Positions 21,098 to 32,394 of a stretch of 64,000 bases of DNA are shown piece after piece. The DNA is taken from the NCBI GenBank assembly GCA_047495785.1, contig JBLDXI010000003.1, positions 2,542,001 through 2,606,000 on the forward strand. Reading direction: 5' to 3'. The position numbers and the translations under genes were made by a program. The first letter of the stretch is position 1, and every line of letters begins with the position of its first letter. Origin of the DNA: Lepidodermella squamata. Taxonomy: Eukaryota > Gastrotricha. The notes beneath the pieces are model-generated. The model saw nothing but the letters and a program-made list of their open reading frames with translations. It had not been told where the DNA came from and made no database searches.

Positions 21098-21559
21098 TGG
21101 CCACTGGTCGGTGGGTAGGCCTCGGTCGATATTGCGTTGGCCACCATCTCTGAAGTACATGGCCTCCTATTGAAATAGATATTGCCGGGATACAATCAGA
21201 ATGATGAGATTTTGGGCTGTTTTCATAGCTTGACGAATAAGTATTCTAATTTCTAACTAGGTTTCCCGTTGTTGAAGGATGTTTAAAGCTTGTTTGAAAG
21301 GCTAGGTTTCCCGTATGGTGCGAGATGCCGCTAATTAAGTAGTCAGTAGCTTAAAAATCTTAGCAACTTCTACCTTCATTTCTGAGGATCTCATTTGTCA
21401 CCTTCTACGCAGCTTCTTTTCAGGCTACTATTAGCTTTAACATAAAATCATGAGCAAGTATTTAGTTCGCCCTAGCTATTGGTTATTAACAGGATAATTT
21501 TAAGACCATTGTTGGTTTATATTTCATTCTTAGAAATCTTATACTACGCTCTGATTACC

Positions 21560-22666
21560 ATGGATATTGATATTGCTATGGGAATTTCCCGCAGACGTCC
21601 CAAGCGCTACTTGAAAGATCATTTCATTAACGAAGGTCGCTTCGCTGCCGTTTATAAAGCTAAAGAGGAGAGCTCTGGAAGGATCGTCGCTGTAAAAAAG
21701 ATCCGAGTTGGTACTAGGGAAGAAAGCCGTGACGGGCTGAATAGAACTGCTCTTCGCGAAGTAAAGTTACTGCGAGAACTCGAGCACCCAAATGTCGTGC
21801 GTCTGCTAGATGTGTTCGGCAAGCGTTCGGAGATATGCTTAGTTTTCGAGTACCTGGAGTTTGACTTGGATGCGGTATTAACCGATCCTAGCATTATCAT
21901 CACCCCTGCCATTGTAAAGAATTACATGGTCCAGCTGCTCTGCGGCTTGCGCTTTCTGCACGCTCATTTTATCATTCACCGCGATCTTAAACCGAACAAC
22001 TTGATGATGAATAATGATGGTGTCTTGAAAATCTGCGATTTTGGCTTAGCTCGTCGTTTTGGATCACCTGATCGTCCGTTAACCTCTCAAGTTGTTACCA
22101 GATGGTATCGCGCCCCTGAACTTTTATTTGGCGCAAGCTTTTATGGGGTTGGCGTTGACATGTGGGCTGTAGGATGCATTTTCTCACAGTTGTACACAAA
22201 GGCGCCGCTGTTTCCCGGTGAAAGTGATCTCAGTCAATTGGATTTCATCTTTCAACTCATTGGCGCTCCGAGCACCGACCCTGAGAACGAGTGCTACTGG
22301 CCAGATGCTAATATTCTCCCGGGTTATGTGACTTTCAACTCTCGCCCTGTTCAGGGCCAACCTACGGTTTTCCAAAAGCTTTCCGCGTACCTTCCAGCGG
22401 TATCAAACGACGCAATTGAGCTTCTTGTTCAGTTGTTGCGTCTTGATCCTAACAAGCGACCAACTGCTGCGGAGGCTATTGATCACAAGTATTTCTCTTC
22501 GCCTCCTCAGCCAGCTTCAGCTCGGGCGATGCCTAAACCGCAAATGGCTGCCAATGTCCCGACTGGTATGGACAAAAATGCTTTCTCGTTCGGTAGTGCT
22601 GTCGATAATTCACCTGCTGTTGTCGACGGATTTGAACTGAAAAGAGCTAAACTTCAGAAGAAATAA
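21560..22666 (+). CDS. CDK7: Cyclin-dependent kinase 7
   Basis: Single exon from the ATG at 21560 (context TTACCATGG; an in-frame upstream extension is unlikely to be used). Kinase domain signatures: EGRFAAVYKA glycine loop, AVKKI lysine, NRTALREVKLL (the CDK7 version of the PSTAIRE helix), HRDLKPNN, DFG, and the T-loop SPDRPLTSQVVTRWYRAPE with the threonine equal to human Thr170. GVGVDMWAVGC is also CDK7-typical. With cyclin H and MAT1 it forms the CDK-activating kinase and the kinase module of TFIIH, phosphorylating Ser5 of the RNA polymerase II CTD. Length (369 aa) is close to human CDK7. The glycine loop has INEG in place of LGEG. Confidence 0.95.
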   Translation: MDIDIAMGISRRRPKRYLKDHFINEGRFAAVYKAKEESSGRIVAVKKIRVGTREESRDGLNRTALREVKLLRELEHPNVVRLLDVFGKRSEICLVFEYLEFDLDAVLTDPSIIITPAIVKNYMVQLLCGLRFLHAHFIIHRDLKPNNLMMNNDGVLKICDFGLARRFGSPDRPLTSQVVTRWYRAPELLFGASFYGVGVDMWAVGCIFSQLYTKAPLFPGESDLSQLDFIFQLIGAPSTDPENECYWPDANILPGYVTFNSRPVQGQPTVFQKLSAYLPAVSNDAIELLVQLLRLDPNKRPTAAEAIDHKYFSSPPQPASARAMPKPQMAANVPTGMDKNAFSFGSAVDNSPAVVDGFELKRAKLQKK

Positions 22667-22773
22667 CTGTTTTAACTATTTTTCGACTTGATCGTCTTAA
22701 ATTTCTGCTCAGTTTTTATTTTCATTTGTGCTTTGTTTAGTATAGGTGAAATGCATGCTTTTATATAAAAAGT

Positions 22774-25700
22774 TTGATGTCACAACCGGAAAACAACGCT
22801 GATACTCAGGGCGATGAGGTGCCGTCATCATCCTCCCCTGAAAAAAGCGTTCCAGAAACTCCTGATTCTGGGCCAGCCGTCGAATTCCCACCTGCTGTTT
22901 TGAAGCAGTTGGAAGACCAAGTATTATGCAGAAGTCGCTGGGTTGTTCCGGTATTACCCGGCGGAGAGCTGGAAGTTTTAATGCAGGCTGCAATAAAACT
23001 AGCAAAAGAAGGTGAGATTTGAGAACTTGGAAAAATAGATGTATTTAAACTCTGTCGTTTAGGTCGAGACGAGGAAAACGAATACTGCCGCAGATTTTAC
23101 AAAGATGCTATGGCTCAATCATACTATAAAATTCTTGCCGATGAGGCTTCGAGTGGGTGGCGCCATGAGATTCATGTGGCTATTTACAACTCCTGCAAGT
23201 TATTGATGGAGCTAATCGCTCTCAAAATCAACTCAGATGCAATCGGACTGCTGCAATTGCTTCAGTTCGCCCTGAACCCATCGGTTCGCTTTCACGTTCA
23301 CAACGCCTCAGAAAAATCAAACACTTGTCAACAACCTAATGACGTTCTATTATTCGCGAAAGCTTCGTCAGAAGGTCGCCCTCCTAAGGTAGAAAAAATT
23401 GATTATTTCTAGGAATAAATTGCATATTTTTTCATATTTTAGGGCTGGCTTGTTGATTTTATCAACTGGTTTGGAGAATTCGGTGGTTTTGAGCGTCTTC
23501 TGCAGCGTTTCTCGGCAGTTTCAGCCGCAATTTCCGCGGCGAAGCAGCAAAACCGGCCTGATTCTGGCACGTCGGACCGCCAATCGCCTGCCGTTCACTC
23601 GGAAAAAGAAGAAAACGGTCTCAGACCACCGTCTGCTAACCGGCAGCAATCTTCATCGCCAGTCGTCGGTGATTTGCTGAGTATACAACTGATTTCGGCG
23701 CTTTTGAAGCCGTTTTCGAACTGTCACGAATTTTTACTACCATCAACTATTCAGACTTATTTTGTGCCAATCCGCGATCATCTCTTCGAATTTTTCGATT
23801 CGCTATCTGATCAGCAGATTCAGAAATTTTCGTCGACCACCCCGAGAAGTGACGGTCGACTGGGCGAATCGCTCGGATCAGTTTTGCGTTATTTAAGGCT
23901 TCTACTGCTGGAATTGCCTGAATCTGAGCAAATCGTGTCTGGGCTCGAAGATTTACGCCTTCGCTTGATAATGCGGCAACTTCACAGCACGACTTTCAGC
24001 ACTAAAATGGCCGGTTTGGCCGAGCTCAATCGTTTAGCCAGCAGCCAGGAGCAGGACGACTACCCGGCCGTCGAGCGACTGACCGGCTGGTTAAGCGCGG
24101 GTAAACTACTGCCGTTATTGCTCAAAGACTTCCTGCATTTGCCGCAATACATCGACCGCGTGGAAAAACTGCTGCGTTTCATGATTCGCCACAAGGCGAT
24201 CGGAGCCGCTGAACTCGACCTGATTTGGTCGGTTCAAACCGACCAGCACGAGGCTATTGTCAAAAACGTCCACGACTTACTCGCCCGTTTGGCCTGGGAT
24301 TTCTCGGTCGAGCAACTCGACCACTTCTTCGGACTCATCGCTAAAGCGTGGCCTAGTGCGAGTCGCCGGCAACAGGAGCAGTTATTGCTGCTATTAAAAC
24401 GTCTGGCCGAGGAAGATAGGGACGGCCAAACTGCGATGAAAGTGTTAGACTCGTTGTGGACGATGGTTCGAGAGCCGGCTGTTTCAGTATTAGTCCTCGA
24501 ACAAGCCCTGGCGTGTCACGCCGCTGTTTTAGAAGCCTGTCTCATGAGTAAGAGAGACGAGGTTCGTTGGCACTGGCTTGTTCACTTCATCGAAGACATT
24601 CGCCGTGAACCAATTGCATTAGCCCTACCCGAGCTGCGTCAAATTTTGGCGATTATCGAAACGTGGCCACAGTCTAGCGACATGCGGCAGAGGATGAACG
24701 CGTCGATGGCGAATGAAGGCTCGCGGGTTGATGTTATCCACAAGTTACGCGAGCGGTATTCGATTTTCGATTTACTCATCGATAATTTGGGCGAGTATAT
24801 GAAATTCGTCCGCCTAAATTACGGCGCTCAACTCACGCCGGAAACCATGCCGGACAACCGATACGACCACGTTGCTCAAATTAAGGAGCGGCTGAAATTG
24901 ATTCGATTCCTGCTGCAAGAGGGTGATGTTTGGCTGTCTGATATGCATGCGTCTAAGGTTTGGCAGACGCTAGCTGTCGGGTGGGTTCACACTGTTGATC
25001 GTGATATTTGCTTCAAATGGTTCTCGAAACTTGTCGCGAATGGCCCGGATATGGATCCGAGTACGATTGGGCCGTTTTTTGTCAATCAATTCCTGCAACT
25101 TGACCCGACTTTGATGACGGAGAATGGGGTCGCGTGTTTCCGCGCCTTTTTCCACCACGCCAATAAAGAGCAGCCGCAACACCACCCGGCTCAATCCCAA
25201 TCTCACACGGCCGCAAATCGGGAGAATCAGGGCGATGAACCGTTGATTGGTATTGACTATCTCTGGCGAATGGTGTTACAAGCCGACGACCCGGCTGCAG
25301 ATTCAGCCGCAATTCTATTGCGGGAAACTTTGTCGGAAATCGCGTTACCCATCAATGCTACCGATAATTCGGTTGAAATGGTTGCTGAAAATTTTGTCGA
25401 GCGTTTTCGAGTCGCGGCTGATTCAGCTAGGGCCCTAATTGTCGAGGCCGAGACGGACCGGCAGCGACGGGTGGCTGTTTCGCGCCTCCTTCGAGTTTTG
25501 ACCCTGATTCGAGCTGTTATCGCGAATACTGACGCCGCTTTCACTGGCATTCGGCTCAACCACCCGCCGTTATGGCGGCTCTGTATCGGAAAGCAAATCA
25601 GGCTACGGCTGAGATTTTCATCCGGACCGACCGCTTCGACCTCAACAACGGATGAAGTGACGTATGACACAAATTCTCACGAACAAGTAGCCGCGTTGAG

Positions 25701-28700
25701 GCAATGGGCCGCTGCGAAATTGGGGGTTCATGATGTTCAGCTACTCCGACCTGGCTCGTCCCCCTTAATTCAGCAGGACTACGCCCGAGTTTTCGAAGAA
25801 GCCGGAATTACCGATGGGGCGCTTCTCATCGCCCGGGTAATACCAGTTTCAGCTTCAACCGGGGCTAATATGGGTCTTGAACTCAATGACGCTGATAGTA
25901 GTGACGCGGAATGCGCTGGTGCCGGGGCGGATTCGGGCAACGAAAGCGGGGCGGTGAATAACGGCCTTGACCACCCATCCGCCGTAATGAACGCAAGCAA
26001 CGGCCATTTGCCGCATCTTCAACCGGACGAATCGTCGTTACTAAGCGTTCAATTAGCTCGTTCACCGAGTTTCATCCATATGTTACTCGACGTAGCGGAC
26101 TGGGCGCCGGGTCCCATTCGATCAGCCACCCTACTGCTGCTAAGCCACCTACCCGCAAATCCTGAGGCGTTGGTTCGAATAACTAATTCGGCTAATTTAG
26201 CAGAATTTTTTCAAAATTGCGCTAAAACTCCTGTTGCGATTTTCTACAATTTGAAGTTGATGCATGCGCTGTTGTGCCCGGTTCGAGGCCAGCCTGATTC
26301 ACTATTCATGGAACGTTTCATCCGAACCGCTGTACCAGCACTTCACAGCCTAATGCTGACTGATTTAAAGTGGTCAGCCGATATTTTGACCCAGGGTTTG
26401 TCGCTGTTGAACGTAACTTGCGGCTTGTTGGCAGTAGCTGGTCTCATGGCGGCTCAACAACACGGCACGTATGCCTCGAAGCAATATCCAGACCACGAAA
26501 GGCAGTTACAAGCTATTTTGAGCGTCTGCCCGCCGCTCTGCTTCTCGAGCGCCATGAATTGGGGCGAATTTTTGCTGCAAAGATTTCGCCATAATTTACC
26601 GTTAAATTTGGCTGATAGTGAGCCGCTTGATCTATGCGTAGCTGTCCGAAATATGGCCTGGTCGACTTTATTTACATCATTCCCGAAAATCTGCGACTTC
26701 GATCGTGGCGGTCACGACACGGATTCGGCAAATTTTTCGATGAATGTCAACGATGAGTCGGCGGCGTTTGTTAATGAGGCGATTAAAACGCTGGTTTGCC
26801 TCGTCCTCCTTAATCCTACCCGAGCTGTGACTATTCAAAACGACGCGAAATTCCAGCAATTTTTTGTTGATTTACTGCTAATTTGCCCGCAAAATACTGT
26901 TCGACACATTGCCGGTACTTCTCTGTACCAGTTGTGTACTAACTCAGATTGCTGGCGTTATTTGGTCACCCTGCTATTTTCGACCCTCAGCTCGACAACT
27001 CAGCCAGTCTACCAGGAAAGGAGTTACGATTTTTGCGATTTGATCTGCCGGTTATTGACCCTGCCGAATCAAATGGCCGAGAAACCAGGCTATTGGCAGC
27101 AGCTGCTCGTCGAAAGGTGGCGGGCTATTGCCTCGATGCCAGCCGTTTGTTCGTCGCCGGTGTTCCGCGACAATCAACTCGCGATTTGCGCTCATCTAGC
27201 CGCTCTGTTAACTGCGGGCGAGAAAAGCGCGGTGGCAACTGACGATAAGGGCCCGCAAGTTCTCAACGCCCTGCTTGAAAACTTTATTTTCGCCCCATCG
27301 CTGTTTTTAATCAATAAAAACGCGACTAATGCGATTGTGTCGTTCTCGGCGAGCACCGTTGATTGCGCTCTAAATTTCGCTGGCCGCCTCTGTGAAGATG
27401 CGCTATCGAATTTGGAATATGCGACTGATATGGTGATAACGTGCATGGCGGCTGACCCGGACGCGTTGCCGGTGAATGAGTGGGAATGTGCGCCTGCGAT
27501 TGGCCCCCGGCCTGTTCACGGCTATGTCGGCTTGAAAAACGCGGGCGCGACTTGTTACATGAATTCGGTCCTGCAGCAGCTGTATATGCTGGATCCGATT
27601 CGTGATTCGATTCTATCGATTTCGGACTCGGTTGTTCAAGTGCCAAATGCCGAGTCTGAACAACAAGATGCGGCTACGCAAGTTCAAGCGACATCTGGCC
27701 AAGTCTACAACAAGGTTAGTATCGTTCAATTTTTTAGGTCTCATTCATTTCTTACAGTACTAAATGGAACAATTTAATTGATTTATACAATAATTGACGA
27801 ATTTATAGCATCAAAAAATGGGGATTAGAGAAATTTCAAATTTTAAATTTTTGGCAAAGTTCAATTTTCAATTTGTTAAAATTCCAGATTGGTTTTTGCT
27901 CTATGTAAGAAGATTGCTCTTGGTTTTAGTTAAAAAGTGGCGGATGGCCGGATTTTGTTTTATTTTTACGATGAGCATTCCGATTTTTTACACATTTTAA
28001 GTTGGGAATCCAGCTTAAAAAAGTTCAGCCAGATAATTTATGCGCTAAATTGAAATATTTAATGTTCATTCATTTTTTTTATTTTTCAAGGTGATTTTGG
28101 GAGACCTGCGGCTTACGTTCGCGTTTTTGCTAATGGCCGATGCTCAATTTTACACCCCGACTGACCTATGGCGGCACCTGCGACTCGGCGGTGAAGCCGT
28201 AAATGTTCGCGAACAGCACGACGCGCTCGAATTCCTGCATAATTTGGGCGATGCAGTCGATGAAGCGATGCGGTCATCGCTCCCAAAAGGCACTGCGCCG
28301 GTTATCGAACGCACCCTGGGCGGTACCTTCGCCGACCTGAAAATCTGCCGTGACTGCCCGCATCGCTACTCGCGGGAAGAAACGTTCACAACAATCAGCG
28401 TCGACGTGAGAAATCATCGAAATCTACACGAGTCTCTCGAACAATACGTCCGGCCTGACTTGCTAGACGGTCAAAACGCGTACTTTTGCGAGCAGTGCCA
28501 GGCGAAAGTGACGGCGATCAAGCGCATGTGCGTGCGAAGTTTGCCACCCGTTTTAGTCATCCAGCTCAAACGATTCGATTACGATTGGGAGCGAGACTGT
28601 GCGACCAAATTCAACGACTACTTCGAATTTCCTCGTCAGCTCGATATGGAACCGTATACTGAGGCGGGTATTGCTCGCCGGGACGTCGAAAATGGCCCTG

Positions 28701-31326
28701 TTAACGGTAAATTTCTTAATTATACTGCTAAATTTAGAAAAATGTAACGAATTTCGATTCGTTCAAAATTTTTACTTTTTTTAAATTGTTGGGTTTAAGG
28801 TCTTTTTTCTGAAATGAACTTCGACCTTTGACCTGTCATTGTTGTTGTTTCTTAATTTCTCGAAAATTTTCAAATATGGAATAAGTTTGCTAGGACTTAC
28901 TTTTTCTTTGCTATTTCAGGCAGTGGCTCCTCGAGTCCGACCGGGGGCGAACCAGCCCTGTATAACCTCATTGGTGTCGTGGTTCACAGCGGCCAAGCAT
29001 CAGGCGGTCACTACTACTCATTCGTGAAGAGGAAATCTGACCAGAAATGGTTCCGTTTCGACGATTGCGACGTAACGGAAGCGTCACTGGACGACGACCT
29101 CGAACTTCGAAACCAGTGTTTCGGCGGCGAAACCGACCCGGTTGTCAGCGCGGCTGGTGGCGGTTCAATGAGCCGAGGAATTCGGCGCCACCGGAACTAC
29201 TGGAACGCCTATCTTCTATTCTACGAGCGCGCGACTCAACCCCAGACGGAGCTTGCTAATAAAGTCCAACGCCTTTCGGTTTCCACCGACATTTCGCCTC
29301 GTCGAGACCCGTCGCCCACCCCAAATGTGGCGGCTAGGTTGATGCAGTCTGTCAATGAATGGAACGCTCTGGCCGGGCATCGCCGGCTTCATTTCTCGAC
29401 CGGCTACTTCAATTTCTGCCGGCAAATTCTATCGGCCTGTGCGCATTTCCGCCCAGCTGAGTCGGCTGAGGCTGAAGTAGCCGCCGCGTGTGGCTTGAAA
29501 CTAGCCGCTCGTCACCTCTTCGAACTCGCCCTTCGAGTTCGGCGGCAAATTCGAGGAAACGCCGTTGATCTGACGGATTGCTGCGCGAAACTACTGCAAC
29601 GCGCCCGGCCTCAAGACCGCCGCGCTTTCCTCCTCTTCACCGGCCTTTTAAACCCGCAACGAATCTGGGAATTCGTCGTCGATTGTCAAAGTGTGGAGGT
29701 TCGAGCCGCGGTTGCTCGGCTGTTGAGCTCAGTCATCGACTACTCGATGAACGACCCACCCTTGGACGAAAACTCGGCGAAATACATCGAAAAATTACCG
29801 CCAACCCTGCAAGAATACGCAAATCAGGGCCACTCGCTTGGCTTCCTCATCGCCACGGCTTGTTTGATTCTGATGAAACGGCGCGATTTCTGCGACTACG
29901 TCCGTCATAGTGCTCCGTTATTGCTCATCTGTTGCGATGTTGCATCGTTTGAGCGGCGAAAATTAGCGGTTCAACTCGGCGTGCCGCAAACGTTGATGAC
30001 GCTACTGCTCGATGATTCATTCTCATCATCAGCCCGGCATCATCAAACTGAACTGGCACCGATTTGCGCGGCGATTTCAACGCTGCTGCGGAGTATGGAC
30101 TTCTCAGCGTTGCACGATCAAACGACCGGGGAGAAGAATAAGGCGCCGAATCCGTACGCCGAGTCTTTCAATTTCGGCCCGGCTCCGAACACGATTTTGG
30201 ACCTGGTTCAGACTGGTAATAACCGCCAGACCGGTCCGAATTTCCCGCGTCGGCTCGCTAGTTGGCTCCAGGCGTCTAGCGAAGATATTACGAAATTATT
30301 CCAATTCCTATCTTGGGAAAACTGGAATTTTTCGGCTATCGCAATTTCAGTCGCGCTGCAATCCATGGTCTCGGTCGGAGTGGGTGATTGCGCGTTATAC
30401 GCGGCTCTGGTCGTAAATTTGGTCTCCATCACTGATTCGTGGCAAGTCTCGAGGTTAGAGCACCTTCTCCACGCTGGCGCCGGCCCATCAACAGCCGATT
30501 CTCTGCCATCTGTGGTCGAGCGGTTGCGGCAACAACAACCGCGCCGGGCTTACCTGTTTTTGAAGGTCCTAGTCACTTTGTTGACGAAAATGCCGATAGC
30601 GCGCAACGTTTTGGCCTCCGATCCGGCGGCTTCTCGAGCTTTCGTCGCCACGGTTGACTGGTTGCGTAATCAACTGGCTGATAGTGCTGATGTCGACCCT
30701 GTGCCTTCAGTATGGACTGGCCCGCTCTCAAACGAGAGCTCTGGCGGGTGAGTTGATTTCAAGCTTTGAAAGAGTTGAGCAAATTTAAATCTCGTAAAAT
30801 TCCAACAGAATATCAGAATTATTATCCCACCTTAATATTTTTATTATTTTTCTCCAATTTTGTAAATTTTGAATTTAATTAGAAATTTCTTTTTAATTCA
30901 AGTTCAAATTTTTGAATTTTGAATTGCATTTTTATTGTTTCGAATATAATTTTTTTTAAATTCTCTTCTCATTGAATTTTCAGTTATTATCTTGAGCACT
31001 CTCAATCGGCTCGAAATATTCTTGCTCAAGCCATGCAGTTGCTACCTACAATCAGTGCGTCAGCGGCTTCGGGAGACGCACCCGTTAGCCCTAATGCCGC
31101 GCCCGTGCCAAGCGCCATCAACATTCCGGTTTCCATCGAAATGACAGATGCAGACGAACAACCTATGTCCACCCTCTCGCCCCCTATTTCTAACCCTCTG
31201 AAGCGCTCACCGCCAATTGCTGTTGAAACCGTGACTAGCGGTCATGGTGATAATGTTAGTTCATCAGATGACGACGACCGACCTGTTTCGCCGAAAATTG
31301 ACGACTCGCCTTCGATGATGAATTGA
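22774..31326 (+). CDS. USP9X: Ubiquitin hydrolase USP9X/Fat facets
   Basis: Exons approximately 22774-23011, 23063-23388, 23443-27714, 28091-28706, 28920-30749 and 30985-31326; the third is over 4.2 kb. The N-terminal block [19 protein letters not shown], the [15 protein letters not shown] segment and the ubiquitin-like region near 25590-25850 follow USP9X order. The peptidase C19 domain has the catalytic Cys in [13 protein letters not shown] (about 27530), a CxxC...CxxC zinc pair (CRDC, CEQC), the catalytic His in [10 protein letters not shown] (about 29000) and FDDCDV. The [12 protein letters not shown] block near the end is also USP9X-specific. USP9X removes ubiquitin from endocytic and signalling proteins in the cytoplasm. 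The tail is acidic and Ser/Pro-rich. The gene is GC-richer than its introns. Confidence 0.95.
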
Positions 31327-32394
31327 AACGAAAATATATCAAAACCTATCAATATATGCTATTTGGAAAAAAATCTTTTCTGTGCGCGAGTGTGAGTGTT
31401 ACAGCGTCTTTCGGGTTCCATCAAAATAATAATTTCATTTCATCGGATACAGTTGCCGCGTCTTGTTATGTGACAGAAATATTGATAATACGAAAGTTTT
31501 CGAAACTTGAAAAAATTGCGATTTGTGATTTGAGTGTAGTGTTCACTTATATACTTACCCACGTTAATCCAGCATGCGAAACTCGGTTTTTACCGCACTT
31601 ACAACAACTACAGCACCTAAATTCGATTAAGACAAGCCTCGCTGTGTAAATTTTTATTAGCCCATCTTAATTTTTTGAAATTTCAATCGAAACACAAGAT
31701 CTTGCTCGCAAGCTCCCGGTGTGTCTTTGCAGCAGCATTAGCGAAGTCTGAATGAGTATTAAGGCGGATGTTTCCGTTTCGTTCTCGATGATACGCGCGA
31801 TAAATATCGTTATATTCGTCACGGTACACGACCTATTTTTCTTTCGTATTCATCTTTGTCGTTTTTGTGATCATTATCTCGTGTCACGCTTTTTGTGTTA
31901 CTTTTACTGTATAATCTTGATCTTTTTACGCGGAAATGAAAAGACTCGAATTTTCTTATAATGAACGTTAAGCTTGTAGGTCGCGTGGAAACAAATTCGA
32001 AATAAATAATCAGCTAACTAGTCTTGCTACTTGAATTTTGTATTGTCGTTCTTCTTCGATCGTCGAAGCATTCCTTCGAATTCGTTGCACAAAAATGACA
32101 AAAATGGCTACCTACTCCATATCATAAGGGTTGCCTACTTTGTGAATGGTAAATTCGGAATATATAATTATAATTATTCGCCGATAACAAACAGAAAAAA
32201 TGACATCATATCTGTGGCTATCTATATATATTATATGATTTTTCGTGTTACATTCTTCATGATGCATTGGCAAAGTGCGTTTAAAACACTTTTATAAACA
32301 TATGAGAATAAAAACGAGCAACTGCTGTTGAATTTTCATGACCTAATATTTTTTATTCAATTTTTTCAATTTATTTTTAGACTTGTTTTATTGC
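31327..32394. other. Intergenic region, AT-rich
   Basis: About 1.07 kb between USP9X and GAPVD1. Several AATAAA-like strings (for example near 31800, 32001 and 32306) fit a long 3' UTR. Open frames here are short and of random composition. A TTTTTAG acceptor-like site lies just before the GAPVD1 ATG (32375-32380). Confidence 0.6.

Larger units (their letters stand above)
20058..21559. other. 1.5-kb intergenic/promoter region between TFB1M and CDK7
   Basis: Divergent upstream space for TFB1M (-) and CDK7 (+). It contains a pair of CACGTG E-boxes, a GC-box cluster, two diverged copies of a ~40-bp direct repeat and a 13-bp direct repeat (CTAGGTTTCCCGT at 21257-21269 and 21302-21314). A hairpin followed by a hammerhead-like core occurs at 20135-20195. 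No convincing coding frame; small frames here have no protein-like composition. Confidence 0.6.

Noticed and set aside
24970-27646. Several antisense frames over the USP9X exon
   Set aside because: Shadows of the strongly biased coding strand; Arg/Ser/Pro-rich and without domain.
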